Shown here one piece after another: positions 1 to 10,300 of a DNA stretch of 64,000 nt. The position numbers and the translations under genes are program-made. Position 1 is the first letter of the stretch; each line of letters opens with the position of its first letter. Source of the stretch: an uncultured Paraprevotella sp. (GTDB lineage: Bacteria > Bacteroidota > Bacteroidia > Bacteroidales > Bacteroidaceae). The stretch is from positions 62,001 to 126,000 of the forward strand of contig CALULQ010000004.1 of the NCBI GenBank assembly GCA_944321525.1, given 5' to 3'. The notes under the pieces are model-generated. The model was not told the DNA's origin. It did no database searches and worked only from the letters and a program-made list of their open reading frames with translations.

Positions 1-3000
1 TTAGTGGAACAGCTGTAGGTAAGTCTACTGTTGAAATCTACGACAACGATGTGTTGATTGGACAAACCACATCATTGGCAAATGGTGTATGGAGTACAAC
101 ATGTGAACTGAATGAACCCTATAATTTGTCAATTCATAAATTGCATGCCAAAGTAACGACAAAACAGAATCTTATATTGACCTCTGAGGAAAAAGATCTG
201 TTTTATAATATAAATGCAATTGAGATTAAGACTGTTACAATGTTGAATACCGCCCATACAGCGGCTAGTTTGGATTTATACGAATACAAAACAGTTTATG
301 ATTTTCAAAATCCATCAGCTGAGTCGGCAGTATATTGGTACTGGCCTTCTTATCCTGACTTTACTTTTTTGATTGATTTTACGGATAATTCTCCCGATAA
401 AGTAAGTAATGTTCATCTTCATGTTTTATGTTTGGACAATTCGATAAAAAGTATACGGGCTTCATATGACGCAAGAAAAAATCTTTGGGTCGCCACGGCT
501 CCTTTTACTAGTCGGACAAAACCCATAAATTGTTCTGTTACCTGGGATGCTGAAAATGAGTTGTTATTGGATCGTAAAATGCTTGATGACTATTCTAACG
601 AGTTGGATTCAATAATTAGGAGTTACCATACTGATATAGACGATAGTGTTGATCTCGACATTGCAATTGATGAGTCGTTAAGTGAATATCTTTCTACGTT
701 GTCAGAGGAACAATTGGATAGTTTGCTGGAATATCATCAAAATGCTTTTGATAAGAATAATGCTCGTTTATTGGAACAGACCGATAAGATGTTTGCAACA
801 AATGCTTCAGATTCAATCGTCTCGGATTATGTCGATATTATTAGTCATCCTTTTGTGTGGAACTCTGAAAGTGATTTAATAAGTGATGGTTACGAAAAGA
901 TAGAATTGACAGATAGTACTGCCATATATCGGAAGCAGGAGGCGTCTTCCGTATTTTTGGTCGATTTCTCAGAAAGATCATTTGTAGAGATTATTGCACA
1001 TCCTGAACTGGCGACAATCAATGAGATGCTTCTACGGGGTAATGCCAATAGGGATTTAGGAAATGCTATCTATGAGTTTGAAAAGAAAATTATTAGCGCT
1101 TTAAACAAAATAAGAAATGTCTATTTCGAGATTCAAAACAACTTTGATAAACTGATAGATGAATTTGTGGAGAATCAAAAAGAAGCAAAATATGTGATTA
1201 ATGTGCAGAAGTTTACACATACGCAAAAGGAAAAGAAATTAAATAATCTTTTAAAACAGTATTATGCCGCCACAGACCCTGATGAAATAGCGCGCCTGGC
1301 AAAAGAGGTCAATAAGACACAAGATGAAATAGCAGAAGTAACAAAACTTATTTCTGATAATCAAAAGAAGTTAAAGGACGCAACTAATGCAATCAGGGAT
1401 GTTAAGTATTTCAAAGGTTGGATCGGTGAAGTAATTCCATTGGCGAATTATATAGCATTAGGTTTGGAAACAATAGATAATGTATCTAAAGTATACAATA
1501 TGCACTCACAAGTTCCTGCAGAGGAAAGTTGTAAGTGTGAAGATGCTAAAGACATGATTTCTGCCACGCATTCTTATATTGAGAATTTTCTTTTCGGAGA
1601 AGTAACTTACTATACGGTTAAATGGGAGGTTGAAATTTTAAATGATATAACCAGTGTGTTGGGGTTGACCGCATCATTAGGTACTGCTTTACCAGCAGTA
1701 GCATTAAAACAGTTAGTTAAGAAAATCGTCGTTGATTGGGGAATAGATTTTGCCCATGGTGCTATTTTCTCTTTTGTGGAAAAAGATATTCGTAAAGATA
1801 TTAGTTCTATAAAACAAGAATGCAACAGTTGTGATGATGAGGAGGATGATGGCGATGGTGATGGCGACGGCGATGGTGATGGCGACGATGGTGATGGTGA
1901 CGATGGTGATGGCGATGGTGATGGTGACGATGGTGATGGAAACGATGGTGATGGTGACGATGGTGATGGTGACGATGGTGATGGTGACGATGGTGATGGT
2001 GACGATGGTGATGGCAACGATGGTGATGGTGGCGATGATGATGGCAACGATGGTGATGGTGGCGATGATGACGGTGACGGCGATGACGATGGCTTTGGTG
2101 ACAATGGAAATAGTTCGGGAGATTCTGGAAATGGACATTCAGAAGGCGTTGAGGACCCTTCTGGTTATGTTTATGAAGGCGTTGCGACAAACCGTCTTGA
2201 AGGTGTAACGGCAACTTGTTTCTATAAGGAAATTATAGAGGATATGTATGGTGATATGCATGAAAATGTAGTGAAATGGAATGCCGAAGAATATGCGCAG
2301 GAAAATCCTCTCTTCACTGACGAGAACGGATACTATCGTTGGGACGTGCCCCAAGGTCTTTGGCAGGTGAAGTTCGAGAAAGAGGGTTATGAAACCACTT
2401 ATTCCGAATGGTTGCCAGTTCCCCCTCCCCAGTTGGAAGTGAATGTTGCCATGACGCAAAACCGTCAGCCTGAAGTAAAATCTGCTCGTGCATTTGTTGA
2501 TGCTGTAGAGATTGAGTTTGATAAGTATATGATGCCAGAGCATCTGACGACTGATAATATCTTTGTAATGGATGGCGAGAATGTAGTGGATGGCAGTATT
2601 GTATTGCTCAATGAAGAAGTTTCCTACGAAGGAGAAAACACTAAGTATGCCTCTAAAATTCGTTTTAATAGCGATGTTCCTTTTTCAAATGAAGAGATCA
2701 CGTTACATGTGAGCAATCGCGTTAAGAGTTATGCTGGCATCCGTATGGAGAATGATTTCGTTCAAAAGTTCTCCGTAGAACTTGAGGTGGGAAAGATTGA
2801 GGCAGACTCCATTGCGAATGTCTTCTGTGGTGACTCTATAAGCCTAACCATATCGGTACTTCCCGCAAAGGCATCTGCTGGCAAGGCTCTAACTGTTAGA
2901 AATACTTCTTCTATGATACTTGGCGTAGATAAGGAACGTGTAATCATTGATAACAAGGGTAATGCTGTGGTTGTTGTTCGAGGAGAATTACCGGGAACTG

Positions 3001-3593
3001 CAGCTGTTGTCTTTGGTGTTGAAGGTTATGATCTCGCCGCAACTACTATGGTGGCAGTTAAGCATGCACCGGAACACACAAAGACTCCTACCGCCAATAT
3101 TGCTTCTGGTACAATTGTTGAAAAGGGGACAGAAATAACTTTGTCCTGTGCAACGCCTGATGCGGTGATCTATTACACATTGGATGGCTCTTGCCCTTGT
3201 GGCAATAATGCTTTGATTTACGATGGAACCCCAATCGTTATCAACGAAACGACAACTCTCAAGATAATGGCGATGGCTTCAGATATGTATGAAAGCGAAA
3301 TCGTAGAGTATATCTATATTGTTGATGCGGATGATGCAGTTGATGAACTCTTGCTTGATGAAGATGTTATGATTTATCCATTGCCGATAAAGAACAGATT
3401 ACACGTATCCGTTAGAGGCAGGGCCATTAGTTCAATACAGATAATAAGCATCAATGGTGCAATAGTGCGAAGCTATAATGTATCAGCAGAGGACATTTCG
3501 CTTAATGTTGGCGGTTTGTCGGCAGGGACATACGTTATAAATATTGTTGCAGGGGATGAAATGCATAGCAAAAAGGTTATAAAGGTTGAATAA
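1..3593 (+). CDS. Giant secreted multidomain protein with Asp/Gly repeat and type IX sorting domain (5' partial)
   Basis: The reading frame is open from base 3, so the gene begins upstream; the GTG at 51 is internal. The first residues look like a bacterial Ig-like repeat (SGTAVGKSTVEIYDND). A long helical, coiled-coil-like region follows (about nt 1050-1830), then an Asp/Gly tandem repeat (about nt 1840-2100), a carboxypeptidase-regulatory-like beta fold (about nt 2155-2460), an Ig/SbsA-like segment (about 2460-2780), a chitobiase C-terminal-like domain (about 3080-3320), and a final domain of about 75 residues ending KKVIKVE that matches type IX secretion sorting domains (YPLPIKNRLHV, LSAGTYVINI). 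It is therefore probably exported and anchored at or released from the surface. The gene is clearly AT-richer than its neighbours, suggesting transfer or a different compositional history. No enzymatic domain was recognised; adhesin or surface scaffold is the best guess. Confidence 0.8.
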   Translation, partial: SGTAVGKSTVEIYDNDVLIGQTTSLANGVWSTTCELNEPYNLSIHKLHAKVTTKQNLILTSEEKDLFYNINAIEIKTVTMLNTAHTAASLDLYEYKTVYDFQNPSAESAVYWYWPSYPDFTFLIDFTDNSPDKVSNVHLHVLCLDNSIKSIRASYDARKNLWVATAPFTSRTKPINCSVTWDAENELLLDRKMLDDYSNELDSIIRSYHTDIDDSVDLDIAIDESLSEYLSTLSEEQLDSLLEYHQNAFDKNNARLLEQTDKMFATNASDSIVSDYVDIISHPFVWNSESDLISDGYEKIELTDSTAIYRKQEASSVFLVDFSERSFVEIIAHPELATINEMLLRGNANRDLGNAIYEFEKKIISALNKIRNVYFEIQNNFDKLIDEFVENQKEAKYVINVQKFTHTQKEKKLNNLLKQYYAATDPDEIARLAKEVNKTQDEIAEVTKLISDNQKKLKDATNAIRDVKYFKGWIGEVIPLANYIALGLETIDNVSKVYNMHSQVPAEESCKCEDAKDMISATHSYIENFLFGEVTYYTVKWEVEILNDITSVLGLTASLGTALPAVALKQLVKKIVVDWGIDFAHGAIFSFVEKDIRKDISSIKQECNSCDDEEDDGDGDGDGDGDGDDGDGDDGDGDGDGDDGDGNDGDGDDGDGDDGDGDDGDGDDGDGNDGDGGDDDGNDGDGGDDDGDGDDDGFGDNGNSSGDSGNGHSEGVEDPSGYVYEGVATNRLEGVTATCFYKEIIEDMYGDMHENVVKWNAEEYAQENPLFTDENGYYRWDVPQGLWQVKFEKEGYETTYSEWLPVPPPQLEVNVAMTQNRQPEVKSARAFVDAVEIEFDKYMMPEHLTTDNIFVMDGENVVDGSIVLLNEEVSYEGENTKYASKIRFNSDVPFSNEEITLHVSNRVKSYAGIRMENDFVQKFSVELEVGKIEADSIANVFCGDSISLTISVLPAKASAGKALTVRNTSSMILGVDKERVIIDNKGNAVVVVRGELPGTAAVVFGVEGYDLAATTMVAVKHAPEHTKTPTANIASGTIVEKGTEITLSCATPDAVIYYTLDGSCPCGNNALIYDGTPIVINETTTLKIMAMASDMYESEIVEYIYIVDADDAVDELLLDEDVMIYPLPIKNRLHVSVRGRAISSIQIISINGAIVRSYNVSAEDISLNVGGLSAGTYVINIVAGDEMHSKKVIKVE
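1840..2100 (+). repeat. In-frame Asp/Gly-coding tandem repeat
   Basis: About 260 bases made of variants of a 15-base unit (gacgatggtgatggt and relatives) encode runs of D-D-G-D-G with occasional Asn. Low-complexity acidic repeats like this are typical of Ca2+-binding or flexible stalk linkers in surface proteins. Internal repetition makes copy number prone to change by slippage. Long open frames on the opposite strand here are a by-product of the repeat. Confidence 0.9.
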
Positions 3594-3621
3594 AAGATAC
3601 AGCTAATCCATCAAATACTTC

Positions 3622-3660
3622 AAGCCGTCTCTCATAATTGTGAGTGGCGGCTTGATTATT
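3622..3660 (+). terminator. Terminator of the giant secreted protein gene
   Basis: Imperfect hairpin 30 bases after the stop: aagccgtctctca pairs with tgagtggcggctt around a short loop, followed by the T-rich stretch gattattatt. Confidence 0.65.
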
Positions 3661-3716
3661 ATTGCCCAATTAGAACTTCATTACTTGATAGCCCCAAGGT
3701 ACTACTCCTATATACG

Positions 3717-3762
3717 ACAATAGCGACTATCACTATAAAACTATGGTTACAGTCGCTATTGT
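3717..3762. repeat. 12-bp perfect inverted repeat between convergent genes
   Basis: acaatagcgact (3717-3728) and agtcgctattgt (3751-3762) are exact reverse complements with a 22-base spacer. It lies just past the ric stop codon on the minus strand. It lacks a strong T-tract, so it is either a weak terminator for the hcp-ric transcript or a structured 3' end. Confidence 0.5.
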
Positions 3763-3804
3763 TATGTATAAAGGTTTGACTTGTAGTTAGTCGAGTGCTT
3801 GCTT

Positions 3805-4551
3805 TTATTCCGCTTTTGCTGTATTAAACTGCTCCATCTCCAATGCGCGTGGGAAGATGAGGTTGTTCTCCAGGTGGATGTGTTCGTGGAGGGCGTCCTT
3901 GAACTGTTGGAGCTGTTGCAGGGCGAGGCGGTAGCTGGGGCAGGCGTCTTCGGGCGGAGTGAAGTCGGCCGTCAGGGAGGCGATTTCCTCGAAGCGGGCT
4001 CCTTCGTGGCTGTGCTCCTCTTCCATCACGTGGATGGGGTAGAGGATGGTGCCGCAATGGAATGAAGCGGGGCGTTCGCCTTCGGCCTGCGCCCGGCACA
4101 TTTCATAGATGTAGGGGAACAGCACTTGTTCTTCCTTTTGCAGGTGGCTTTCCAAGGCGAGCAACGCTTCGTGGAACAGGCGGCGCACAGGCCGGAGTTC
4201 GGGATGGCGTTCCGCGTGTGCCGCCACGACCTTGTCCAGCAGGGCCTCCAGTTCGGGGCCTTGGGAGCGGATGTTGCGGTGGTGCGTCTTCAGCACGTAG
4301 TCCACCAGCAGGTCCAGCGGCCATCCGGAGAAGTCCGGGGCGGAGGCTGTGGGACTGCTTTGCAGCCGGTCCAGTTCCTCGGCCACGAGTGCGGGCGACA
4401 CGTTCCGGTTCCGGCAGGCTTCGGCGAACGGCACATTGCCGTGGCAGCAGAAGTCGATGCGGTGGCGGGCAAACACGCGGGCGGTCTCGAAGCGGTCGGC
4501 CACGATTTGACCGACGGTGCGGGATGAATAATCTTTCTGTGGCATGTTCAT
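3805..4551 (-). CDS. ric: Iron-sulfur cluster repair di-iron protein (RIC/YtfE/ScdA family)
   Basis: 248 residues. The N-terminus has the ScdA_N (DUF542) domain with the diagnostic double cysteine (IDFCCHGN, about residues 32-39). It is followed by a hemerythrin-like four-helix domain rich in His and Glu (THHRNI, ESHLQKEEQVLFPY, HVMEEEHSHEG, HEHIHLENNLIFPR) that would bind a di-iron centre. The family repairs Fe-S clusters damaged by nitric oxide and oxidants in the cytoplasm. It starts 10 bases after the hcp stop on the same strand, so the two are almost certainly one operon for nitrosative stress. ATG at 4551 was used; the Met two codons downstream is an equal alternative. Confidence 0.93.
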   Translation of the reverse strand: MNMPQKDYSSRTVGQIVADRFETARVFARHRIDFCCHGNVPFAEACRNRNVSPALVAEELDRLQSSPTASAPDFSGWPLDLLVDYVLKTHHRNIRSQGPELEALLDKVVAAHAERHPELRPVRRLFHEALLALESHLQKEEQVLFPYIYEMCRAQAEGERPASFHCGTILYPIHVMEEEHSHEGARFEEIASLTADFTPPEDACPSYRLALQQLQQFKDALHEHIHLENNLIFPRALEMEQFNTAKAE

Positions 4552-4561
4552 TTCCTTTTTC

Positions 4562-6220
4562 TTATGCGTTCTTTAATCCGAATTTCTCCAAGTCTTCGTC
4601 CACGGTTCCGATGCCGCTGATGCCGAAGTTCTCGACCAGCACTTTCGCCACGTTCGGGGAGAGGAAGGCCGGGAGGGTAGGTCCCAGGTGGATGTCCTTC
4701 ACCCCCAGGCTGAGCAGGGCCAGCAAGACGATGACGGCCTTCTGTTCGTACCAAGCGATGTTGTAGACGATGGGCAGTTCGTTGAGGTCCTGCAGTCCGA
4801 ACACCTCTTTCAGTTTGAGGGCGATGACGGCCAGCGAGTAGCTGTCGTTGCATTGCCCGGCGTCCAGCACGCGCGGGATGCCGTTGATGTCGCCTAGGGG
4901 CAGTTTGTTGTAGCGGTATTTGGCGCATCCGGCCGTGAGGATGACCGTGTCCTTGGGCAGGCTTTCGGCAAAGGCCGTGTAGTAGTCCCGTCCGCGCATC
5001 CGTCCGTCGCACCCCGCCATGACGATGAATTTCCTTATGGCTCCGCTCTTGACGGCCTCGACCACCTTGTCGGCCAGTTGCAGCACCTGGTTGTGGGCGA
5101 ATCCGCCGACGATGGTCCCGTGCTCTATTTCGGTGGGCGGCTGGCACGTCTTGGCCATTTCTATGATTTCCGAATAGTCCTTGTGCCCGTCCGTTCCGTT
5201 TCCGATGTGCTTGCAGCCCGGGAAGCCCGTGGCGTTGGTCGTGAACATGCGGCTTTTGTATTCGGCATTGGGGAGGGGCGGCACGATGCAGTTGGTCGTG
5301 AAGAGGATAGGCCCGTTGAACGAGGCGAACTCCTCGCGCTGTTTCCACCAGGCATTCCCGTAGTTGCCGGCAAAGTGCGGGTATTTCTTGAAGGCCGGAT
5401 AGTAGTGTGCCGGCAACATTTCGCCGTGGGTGTAGATGTCGATGCCGGTGTCGCGGGTCTGTTCCAGCAGCTCTTCCAGGTCGTGCAGGTCGTGTCCGCT
5501 GATGAGGATGCCCGGTCGATGCCGGACGCCGATGTCCACGCTGGTCATTTCAGGATGCCCGTAGGCGGTCGTGTTTGCGCGGTCCAGCAGGGCCATGGTC
5601 TGCACGCCCACTTCGCCCGTCTTCAGCGCCAGGGCCGTCCATTCGGCCGCCGAGAGGTTGCCGGTGGCGGTTTGGGCCAACGTGTGTTGCATGAACCGAT
5701 GTATGCTTTCGTCGTCGTGTCCCAGGCGCATGGCGTGCTCCAGATAGGCGGCCATGCCCTTCAGGCCGTAGACAATCAGTTCCTTCAGCGAGCGCAGGTC
5801 TTCGTCCTTTTCGCGCAGGACGCCCACCGTGGCCGCTTTGCCGTCGTAAGCCTCTCGTTCGCCCGTCCACTCCAGCTCATCCACGGCGGGGAGGGAGACG
5901 CCGCGTGCCACGGCCTGCGCCTTGAGGCTGTCGCGCATTTGCAGTCCGTCGTCGAGGCGCCGCACGATGCTTTCGTCGTCGAAGTTCGCGTTGGTGATGG
6001 TGCTGAAGAGGGCGTCCACGACGAAACTGTCCACTTTCCTGTCCACCGGCACGTTGTTTTCGCGCAGCTGGTCGGCCACTACCGAAATGCCGCGCACCAC
6101 GAAGAGCAGCAAGTCCATATACCGTGCCGTAGTAGCGTTCTTGCCACATACGCCTTTCAGGATGCAACTTGTTCCTTTTGCCGTTTCCTGGCATTGGAAG
6201 CAAAACATGTTATTCTCCAT
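4562..6220 (-). CDS. hcp: Hydroxylamine reductase / hybrid cluster protein
   Basis: 552 residues, normal family length. The N-terminal cysteines C7, C10, C19 and C25 (spacing C-x2-C-x8-C-x5-C) fit the class I proximal [4Fe-4S] cluster. Downstream Cys/His/Glu residues for the hybrid Fe-S-O cluster are present in recognisable contexts ([30 protein letters not shown]). The family reduces hydroxylamine in vitro and acts physiologically as an NO reductase in anaerobes. First gene of an operon with ric. A TAnnTTTG promoter and a palindromic Crp/Fnr-type site lie directly upstream, with the regulator gene divergent. Confidence 0.96.
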   Translation of the reverse strand: MENNMFCFQCQETAKGTSCILKGVCGKNATTARYMDLLLFVVRGISVVADQLRENNVPVDRKVDSFVVDALFSTITNANFDDESIVRRLDDGLQMRDSLKAQAVARGVSLPAVDELEWTGEREAYDGKAATVGVLREKDEDLRSLKELIVYGLKGMAAYLEHAMRLGHDDESIHRFMQHTLAQTATGNLSAAEWTALALKTGEVGVQTMALLDRANTTAYGHPEMTSVDIGVRHRPGILISGHDLHDLEELLEQTRDTGIDIYTHGEMLPAHYYPAFKKYPHFAGNYGNAWWKQREEFASFNGPILFTTNCIVPPLPNAEYKSRMFTTNATGFPGCKHIGNGTDGHKDYSEIIEMAKTCQPPTEIEHGTIVGGFAHNQVLQLADKVVEAVKSGAIRKFIVMAGCDGRMRGRDYYTAFAESLPKDTVILTAGCAKYRYNKLPLGDINGIPRVLDAGQCNDSYSLAVIALKLKEVFGLQDLNELPIVYNIAWYEQKAVIVLLALLSLGVKDIHLGPTLPAFLSPNVAKVLVENFGISGIGTVDEDLEKFGLKNA

Positions 6221-6262
6221 TTCTTTTCTCGTTTTAAGGGATTTCTGTTATTTTTGTCTGTG

Positions 6263-6270
6263 CAAAAGTA
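6263..6270 (-). promoter_or_regulatory. hcp promoter, -7 box TACTTTTG
   Basis: On the minus strand this reads TACTTTTG, an exact match to the Bacteroidetes -7 consensus TAnnTTTG, 43 bases upstream of the hcp start codon. No good TTG -33 box sits at the usual spacing, which fits an activator-dependent promoter. Confidence 0.65.
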
Positions 6271-6291
6271 GGGTGTCTTTCATCCTTATAT

Positions 6292-6307
6292 TGTACCAAT
6301 TGGTACA
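6292..6307. promoter_or_regulatory. Perfect 16-bp palindrome, probable Crp/Fnr-family operator
   Basis: tgtaccaattggtaca is its own reverse complement. Its centre lies about 40-42 bases upstream of the transcription start predicted from the hcp -7 box, the usual position for class II activation by Crp/Fnr proteins. It is also 28 bases before the start codon of the divergent Crp/Fnr-type regulator, so autoregulation is possible. Confidence 0.65.
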
Positions 6308-6335
6308 TTCGGTGCGAATATTAGTTAAAAGTGAC

Positions 6336-6935
6336 ATGGAATTGACTACATTGCTCGGAACCCCTCCGTTCCAAGGCTTGGCAGAAGAAGATCTGGCGGC
6401 TTTCCTGTTCGGGACGCCCAACAGTTTGAGGCGGTTCAATCCCGGCGAGTTCATCGCCTTGCAAGGCGACTTGTGCCGTGGCCTGTACGTGCTGGCTGCG
6501 GGGACGGTGCGCGCCGGTATGCTGGGCGGCGAGGGCAAGGAACTGACCGTGGAAGAAATCCAGGCCCCGGCCCTGCTGGCTTCGGCCTTCATCTTTGCCA
6601 CGGAAAGCCGTTTCCCCGTGCAGGTGGAAGCGGTGACGGCCTGCGAAATCTTTGTCATAGGCAAGGAGCGCTTCCTGGATTTCATGCAGCGGCACCCGTC
6701 GGTGATGCGGGATTTCTTGCGCGACATCTCAGACCGCAGCGTCTTCCTGAGCCGGAAGCTGAACGAGTTTGCCCTGCTGGACCTGAAGCGCCGCATACTG
6801 AAGTATCTGGAAACCCATCCCGGGGTGTACAACCAGCGCGAGGTGGTAAAGAAACTGGGCGTGACCCGCCCTTCGCTGGCCCGTGCCCTGTCGGAACTGG
6901 CGCGCGAAGGGAAGGCCCATGGCGTGAAGCCATGA
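6336..6935 (+). CDS. Crp/Fnr-family transcriptional regulator, probable regulator of hcp-ric
   Basis: 199 residues from the ATG at 6336; the open frame runs further upstream, but that part overlaps the promoter region and reads as hcp antisense. Residues about 10-120 form a cyclic-nucleotide-binding-type beta barrel (FNPGEFIALQGDLCRGLYVL-like; RFPVQVEAVTACEIFVIGKE). Residues about 145-199 hold the Crp-type helix-turn-helix (REVVKKLGVTRPSLARALSE). Its divergent placement opposite hcp with a shared palindrome matches the HcpR-type arrangement in anaerobes. The protein stops soon after the recognition helix (LAREGKAHGVKP), so the usual beta wing is short or missing. No Fnr-type N-terminal cysteine cluster is seen, so sensing may be by heme or direct NO binding; that is inference. 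Confidence 0.88.
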   Translation: MELTTLLGTPPFQGLAEEDLAAFLFGTPNSLRRFNPGEFIALQGDLCRGLYVLAAGTVRAGMLGGEGKELTVEEIQAPALLASAFIFATESRFPVQVEAVTACEIFVIGKERFLDFMQRHPSVMRDFLRDISDRSVFLSRKLNEFALLDLKRRILKYLETHPGVYNQREVVKKLGVTRPSLARALSELAREGKAHGVKP

Positions 6936-7050
6936 AGCATGCGGCCAAGGTCCGGACGATAAGGAATTTTCGCGGCGCAGGGATGAGGGAAATGTCTGGC
7001 CCGCCATGGCGCAGGAGCAAGACGGCCGCCCCGGAAGGCGGGCGGACGCC

Positions 7051-7146
7051 GTGCGGAGTGGCGGATTGTACTCTCCGCGGAGTACTCGAGTACTTGCCGC
7101 AGAGTACTCGCGTGCTTTCCGCAAAGTGCGCTCGCGTGCTCCGCAC
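7051..7146. repeat. Palindromic 3 x 22-bp intergenic element, copy 1
   Basis: Three contiguous 22-base units start at 7075, 7097 and 7119. Each begins CCGC, and the first contains the palindrome AGTACTCGAGTACT. The element is bounded by the inverted octamers gtgcggag (7051) and ctccgcac (7139). Weaker similarity to copy 2 continues outward on both sides (roughly 7027-7185). It fills the middle of the 403-base gap between the Crp/Fnr-type gene and the macroglobulin gene. I see no gene in the rest of that gap. Confidence 0.85.
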
Positions 7147-7338
7147 GTCATTGCGGGACGTCGGGCAGAGCCGGGCGCGAACGGGCCGTTGCCAACCGGG
7201 CTGTTTTATCCGGCCGGCAAAAAAGTAGCCTCAACCTCGCGTGTTAGGATTTTATAACGTGAAAAAGTTTCCCGTCACGGCGATATTGCTTTTATTTGCA
7301 TAATAATATTCATCTTTAAACAATAAGGAAACCGAACT

Positions 7339-10300
7339 ATGAAACGATTCATCTTGTGTGGGCTTTGCGTCGTGTCGCTTTGCGGCATGGCCGCGCAAGT
7401 CCGGGCAGCCAGCTATGACAACTTGTGGAAACAAGTGAAGGAATATGAGCGGAAAGACTTGCCGAAATCGGCTTACGCCGTGGTGGAGCAAATCGCGGCC
7501 AAGGCCGGCAAGGAGGGGAAGAAAGGGCAGCGGATGGCGGCCTTGCTCTATGGTTGCAAGCTTCGCCAGCAGGTGGTGCCGGACAGCTTTTATACCGACA
7601 TGCTGAGGCTGGAGCGGCTCAAGCGGCAGGCCACGGACGAGGTGGAGCGGGCCGTGCTGGCTTCGGTGCTGGCCGGACTTTATGAGGACAACGCCGGACG
7701 GAACCGGAACAACAGCCGGCGGACGGACGCGCATCCGGACAGCATCCGCGAGTGGTCGAGGGCGCAGTTCTGGAAGGCGGCTTCGGAGAACTACCGCTTG
7801 TCGATGGCGCATCCCGCGTTGCTGGCCGAAGCCCGTGCGGCCGACTACCTGCCCTTCGTGGAGCGGGGAGAGAATGCCTCGTATTTCAACGGCGACCTGC
7901 TGAACGTCATCGGGCGGCGGGCGGCCTACGGATGGAATCCCGAGGACCTCGATGCCGGCCGCCTAGCCGTGTATGGCCGGATGCTGGAGGCGTATCGGTC
8001 GAAGGGCAGCCGCGAGGCGGAACTGCTGGTCCTGCTGGATTCGGTGGCGGTGGTGAGCGACGAGGAGCGGAGGTATGCTTGGGATGCATACGATGAGGAA
8101 CATGCGGAAGAATGTGAGCGATGGGTGCTGTCTTCCTCGTCGTCTTACAAGGCCTACCGGCAAATGCTCTCCCGCTTTGGCGACTTGCCGCTGGCGGCCG
8201 AGATTTATATCGCGATGGTAGACCGCCTGCCCGTGACGGACTCTTTGAAAGTGCAATGGGTGGAGGAAGGTTACGGGAAATACAAGGACTATCCGAGGGC
8301 CAAGGCATTGCTGAACGATAAGGAAAGGCTGGAGGCTCCTTCGCTGACCTTGGGATTTCCGGCGATGGCGAATCCGGATGTTCCTTTTGAAGGAGTCGTG
8401 GAGCACTGCAACGTGTCCGGAATGGAACTCCGGTGGTATCTTTTGCCGGGCGGGGTCCCGAAGGAAGAATCGTTGCGTGCGGCCTATCATAAGGACGAGG
8501 AGGCATACGCGAAGAAACATGGCCGGCTCATGAAGACACAGCGGTTGGAGTGGGCGGCTCGTCCGGCTTGGGCGGAGGTGCGGGACACGTTCATGCTCTC
8601 TTGCCCCGGCGTGGGATATTATGTGGTGGTGGGGAAGGCCGACGGCGTGAAGGACGCGTCGGGCGACTGGGCCGTGGCGCTGCCCTCCACGCGTCTGGAA
8701 CTGGTGGGCGGCGTCTTGCCGGACAGCACCAGTTTCTACACCGTGTTGGACGGACGGACGGGCCGCCCTGTGCCGGGCGCGACCGTGGAATGGCTCTCGG
8801 GAGAGAAGGCTGTGCATTCCGCCGTGACGGACGCGGAAGGCAAGGTCCGCTGGACGGAGGCCGCCCGTTGGACGGAGAAGAACAACCGGCGTTCCTTTTC
8901 GGTGAAAGTCCATAAGGGGGAAGACCGTTATCATAAGGGAATGACGGCTTGGCTCTCTTCTGTTCCTTTTAATGAACATGACGGGGCGAGGGAGACGGAA
9001 CGCCTCTATACCGACCGGTCCATCTACCGTCCCGGACAGACGGTGTACGTGGGTGGCCTGTGCACGGACGAGCGGCGCGGAGAGGAACGTGCGGTGGCCG
9101 GGCGCAAGGTGGCGCTGGAACTCCGCGACCCGAACGGGAAGACCGTGGCGGAGCAGACGGTGGAGAGTGACGGGATGGGAACGGTTGTCGCCACCTTCAC
9201 CCTGCCCGCCACGGGGTTGTCCGGAGAATACGTGGTGAAGACGAAAAACAGTGCGGTGACCTTTACGGTGGAGGAATACAAACGGCCTACGTTTGAAGTC
9301 ACCTTGGATGAACTCGCCGACCGTTACCGGCCCGGCGACACGCTGCGGCTGACGGGGGTGGCCATGAACTACAACGGCGTGCCTTTGCGTGCGGCCCGCG
9401 TGTCGGCGACATCCTACGTGTCGCGATGGTTCTATCGGCGGGGTGTGTGGAAGGAGCCTGTCCAGCTGGATACGGTCTATACCGATGCCGAGGGACGTTT
9501 CGTCTTGTCCGTTCCGGTCCGTGAGATGGAAAAAGAGAGGTTGAAGGGTGTCGGCGGCTTCCGGCAGGTGGTGGACGTGGCAGTCTTGAGCGCCTCGGGA
9601 GAGACACAGAAGGCGCAGACATCTTTCCCCTTGTCGAAAGAAGGTCTGCAATTGTCCCTGGAGGGCTTGTCTTCCACATTGGTGAAAGAGGCGCTTCCGA
9701 GTCTGGAAGTCTTGGTGCGAACCGCGGCCGGAACGCAATGGAAAGAGACGGTGACGGTGACATGCGACATCTTCCACGCGCCGGAAGGAGGACCGAAGAA
9801 GAAGGTCGTTTCCGGCATCCAGTTGCCGGCGGGCCGGTCGGTGCGGGTGGCGGAATTGTCCGCCTTGCCGTCCGGATGCTACGAATTGGCTTTGCGGGCC
9901 GTGGCGGCGGAAGATACGACTGAATATGCGCAAAGCTTCAGGATTTTTAGTTTGTCGGATGCCCGTCCGGCGGACGGTGTGAAGGATTGGTTCTATTGTG
10001 TGAACGACACGGTGGCGCCGGGGCGGCCGGGACATCTGAAGGTCGGCAGTGCGGCGGACAGTGTGTCGCTCTACTATATGCTTTTCTGCCGCGACCGCGT
10101 TCTGGAAGAGAAGGTGGTCCAGTTCTCCGATTCCATCTTGGACTTCACTTATCCGGAGATACCGGAAGGGGCGGACGGCATGCAGGCCGTGTTCTATTTC
10201 GTGAAGGACGGAGAGTATTACAATTACAGTCAGCATCTTGTGCGCTGTCGGCCCGACCGCAGTCTCCGCCTGTCATGGCTGACGTTCCGCGACCGTCTGC

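Noticed and set aside
1610-2214. Minus-strand Pro/Ser-, Ile/Thr- and His-rich proteins across the Asp/Gly repeat
   Set aside because: They are out-of-frame readings of the tandem repeat.
5922-6335. Longer Crp/Fnr protein using upstream in-frame codons
   Set aside because: The extra part is antisense to hcp and crosses the palindrome and promoter; the family N-terminus fits the ATG at 6336.
7051-7146. Short repeats resembling a CRISPR array
   Set aside because: Units are contiguous with no spacers, only three per site, and no cas genes are in the window.
7963-10236. Long minus-strand open frame inside the macroglobulin gene
   Set aside because: It is antisense of a GC-rich gene, His/Arg-rich with no family resemblance; such shadows recur across the window.
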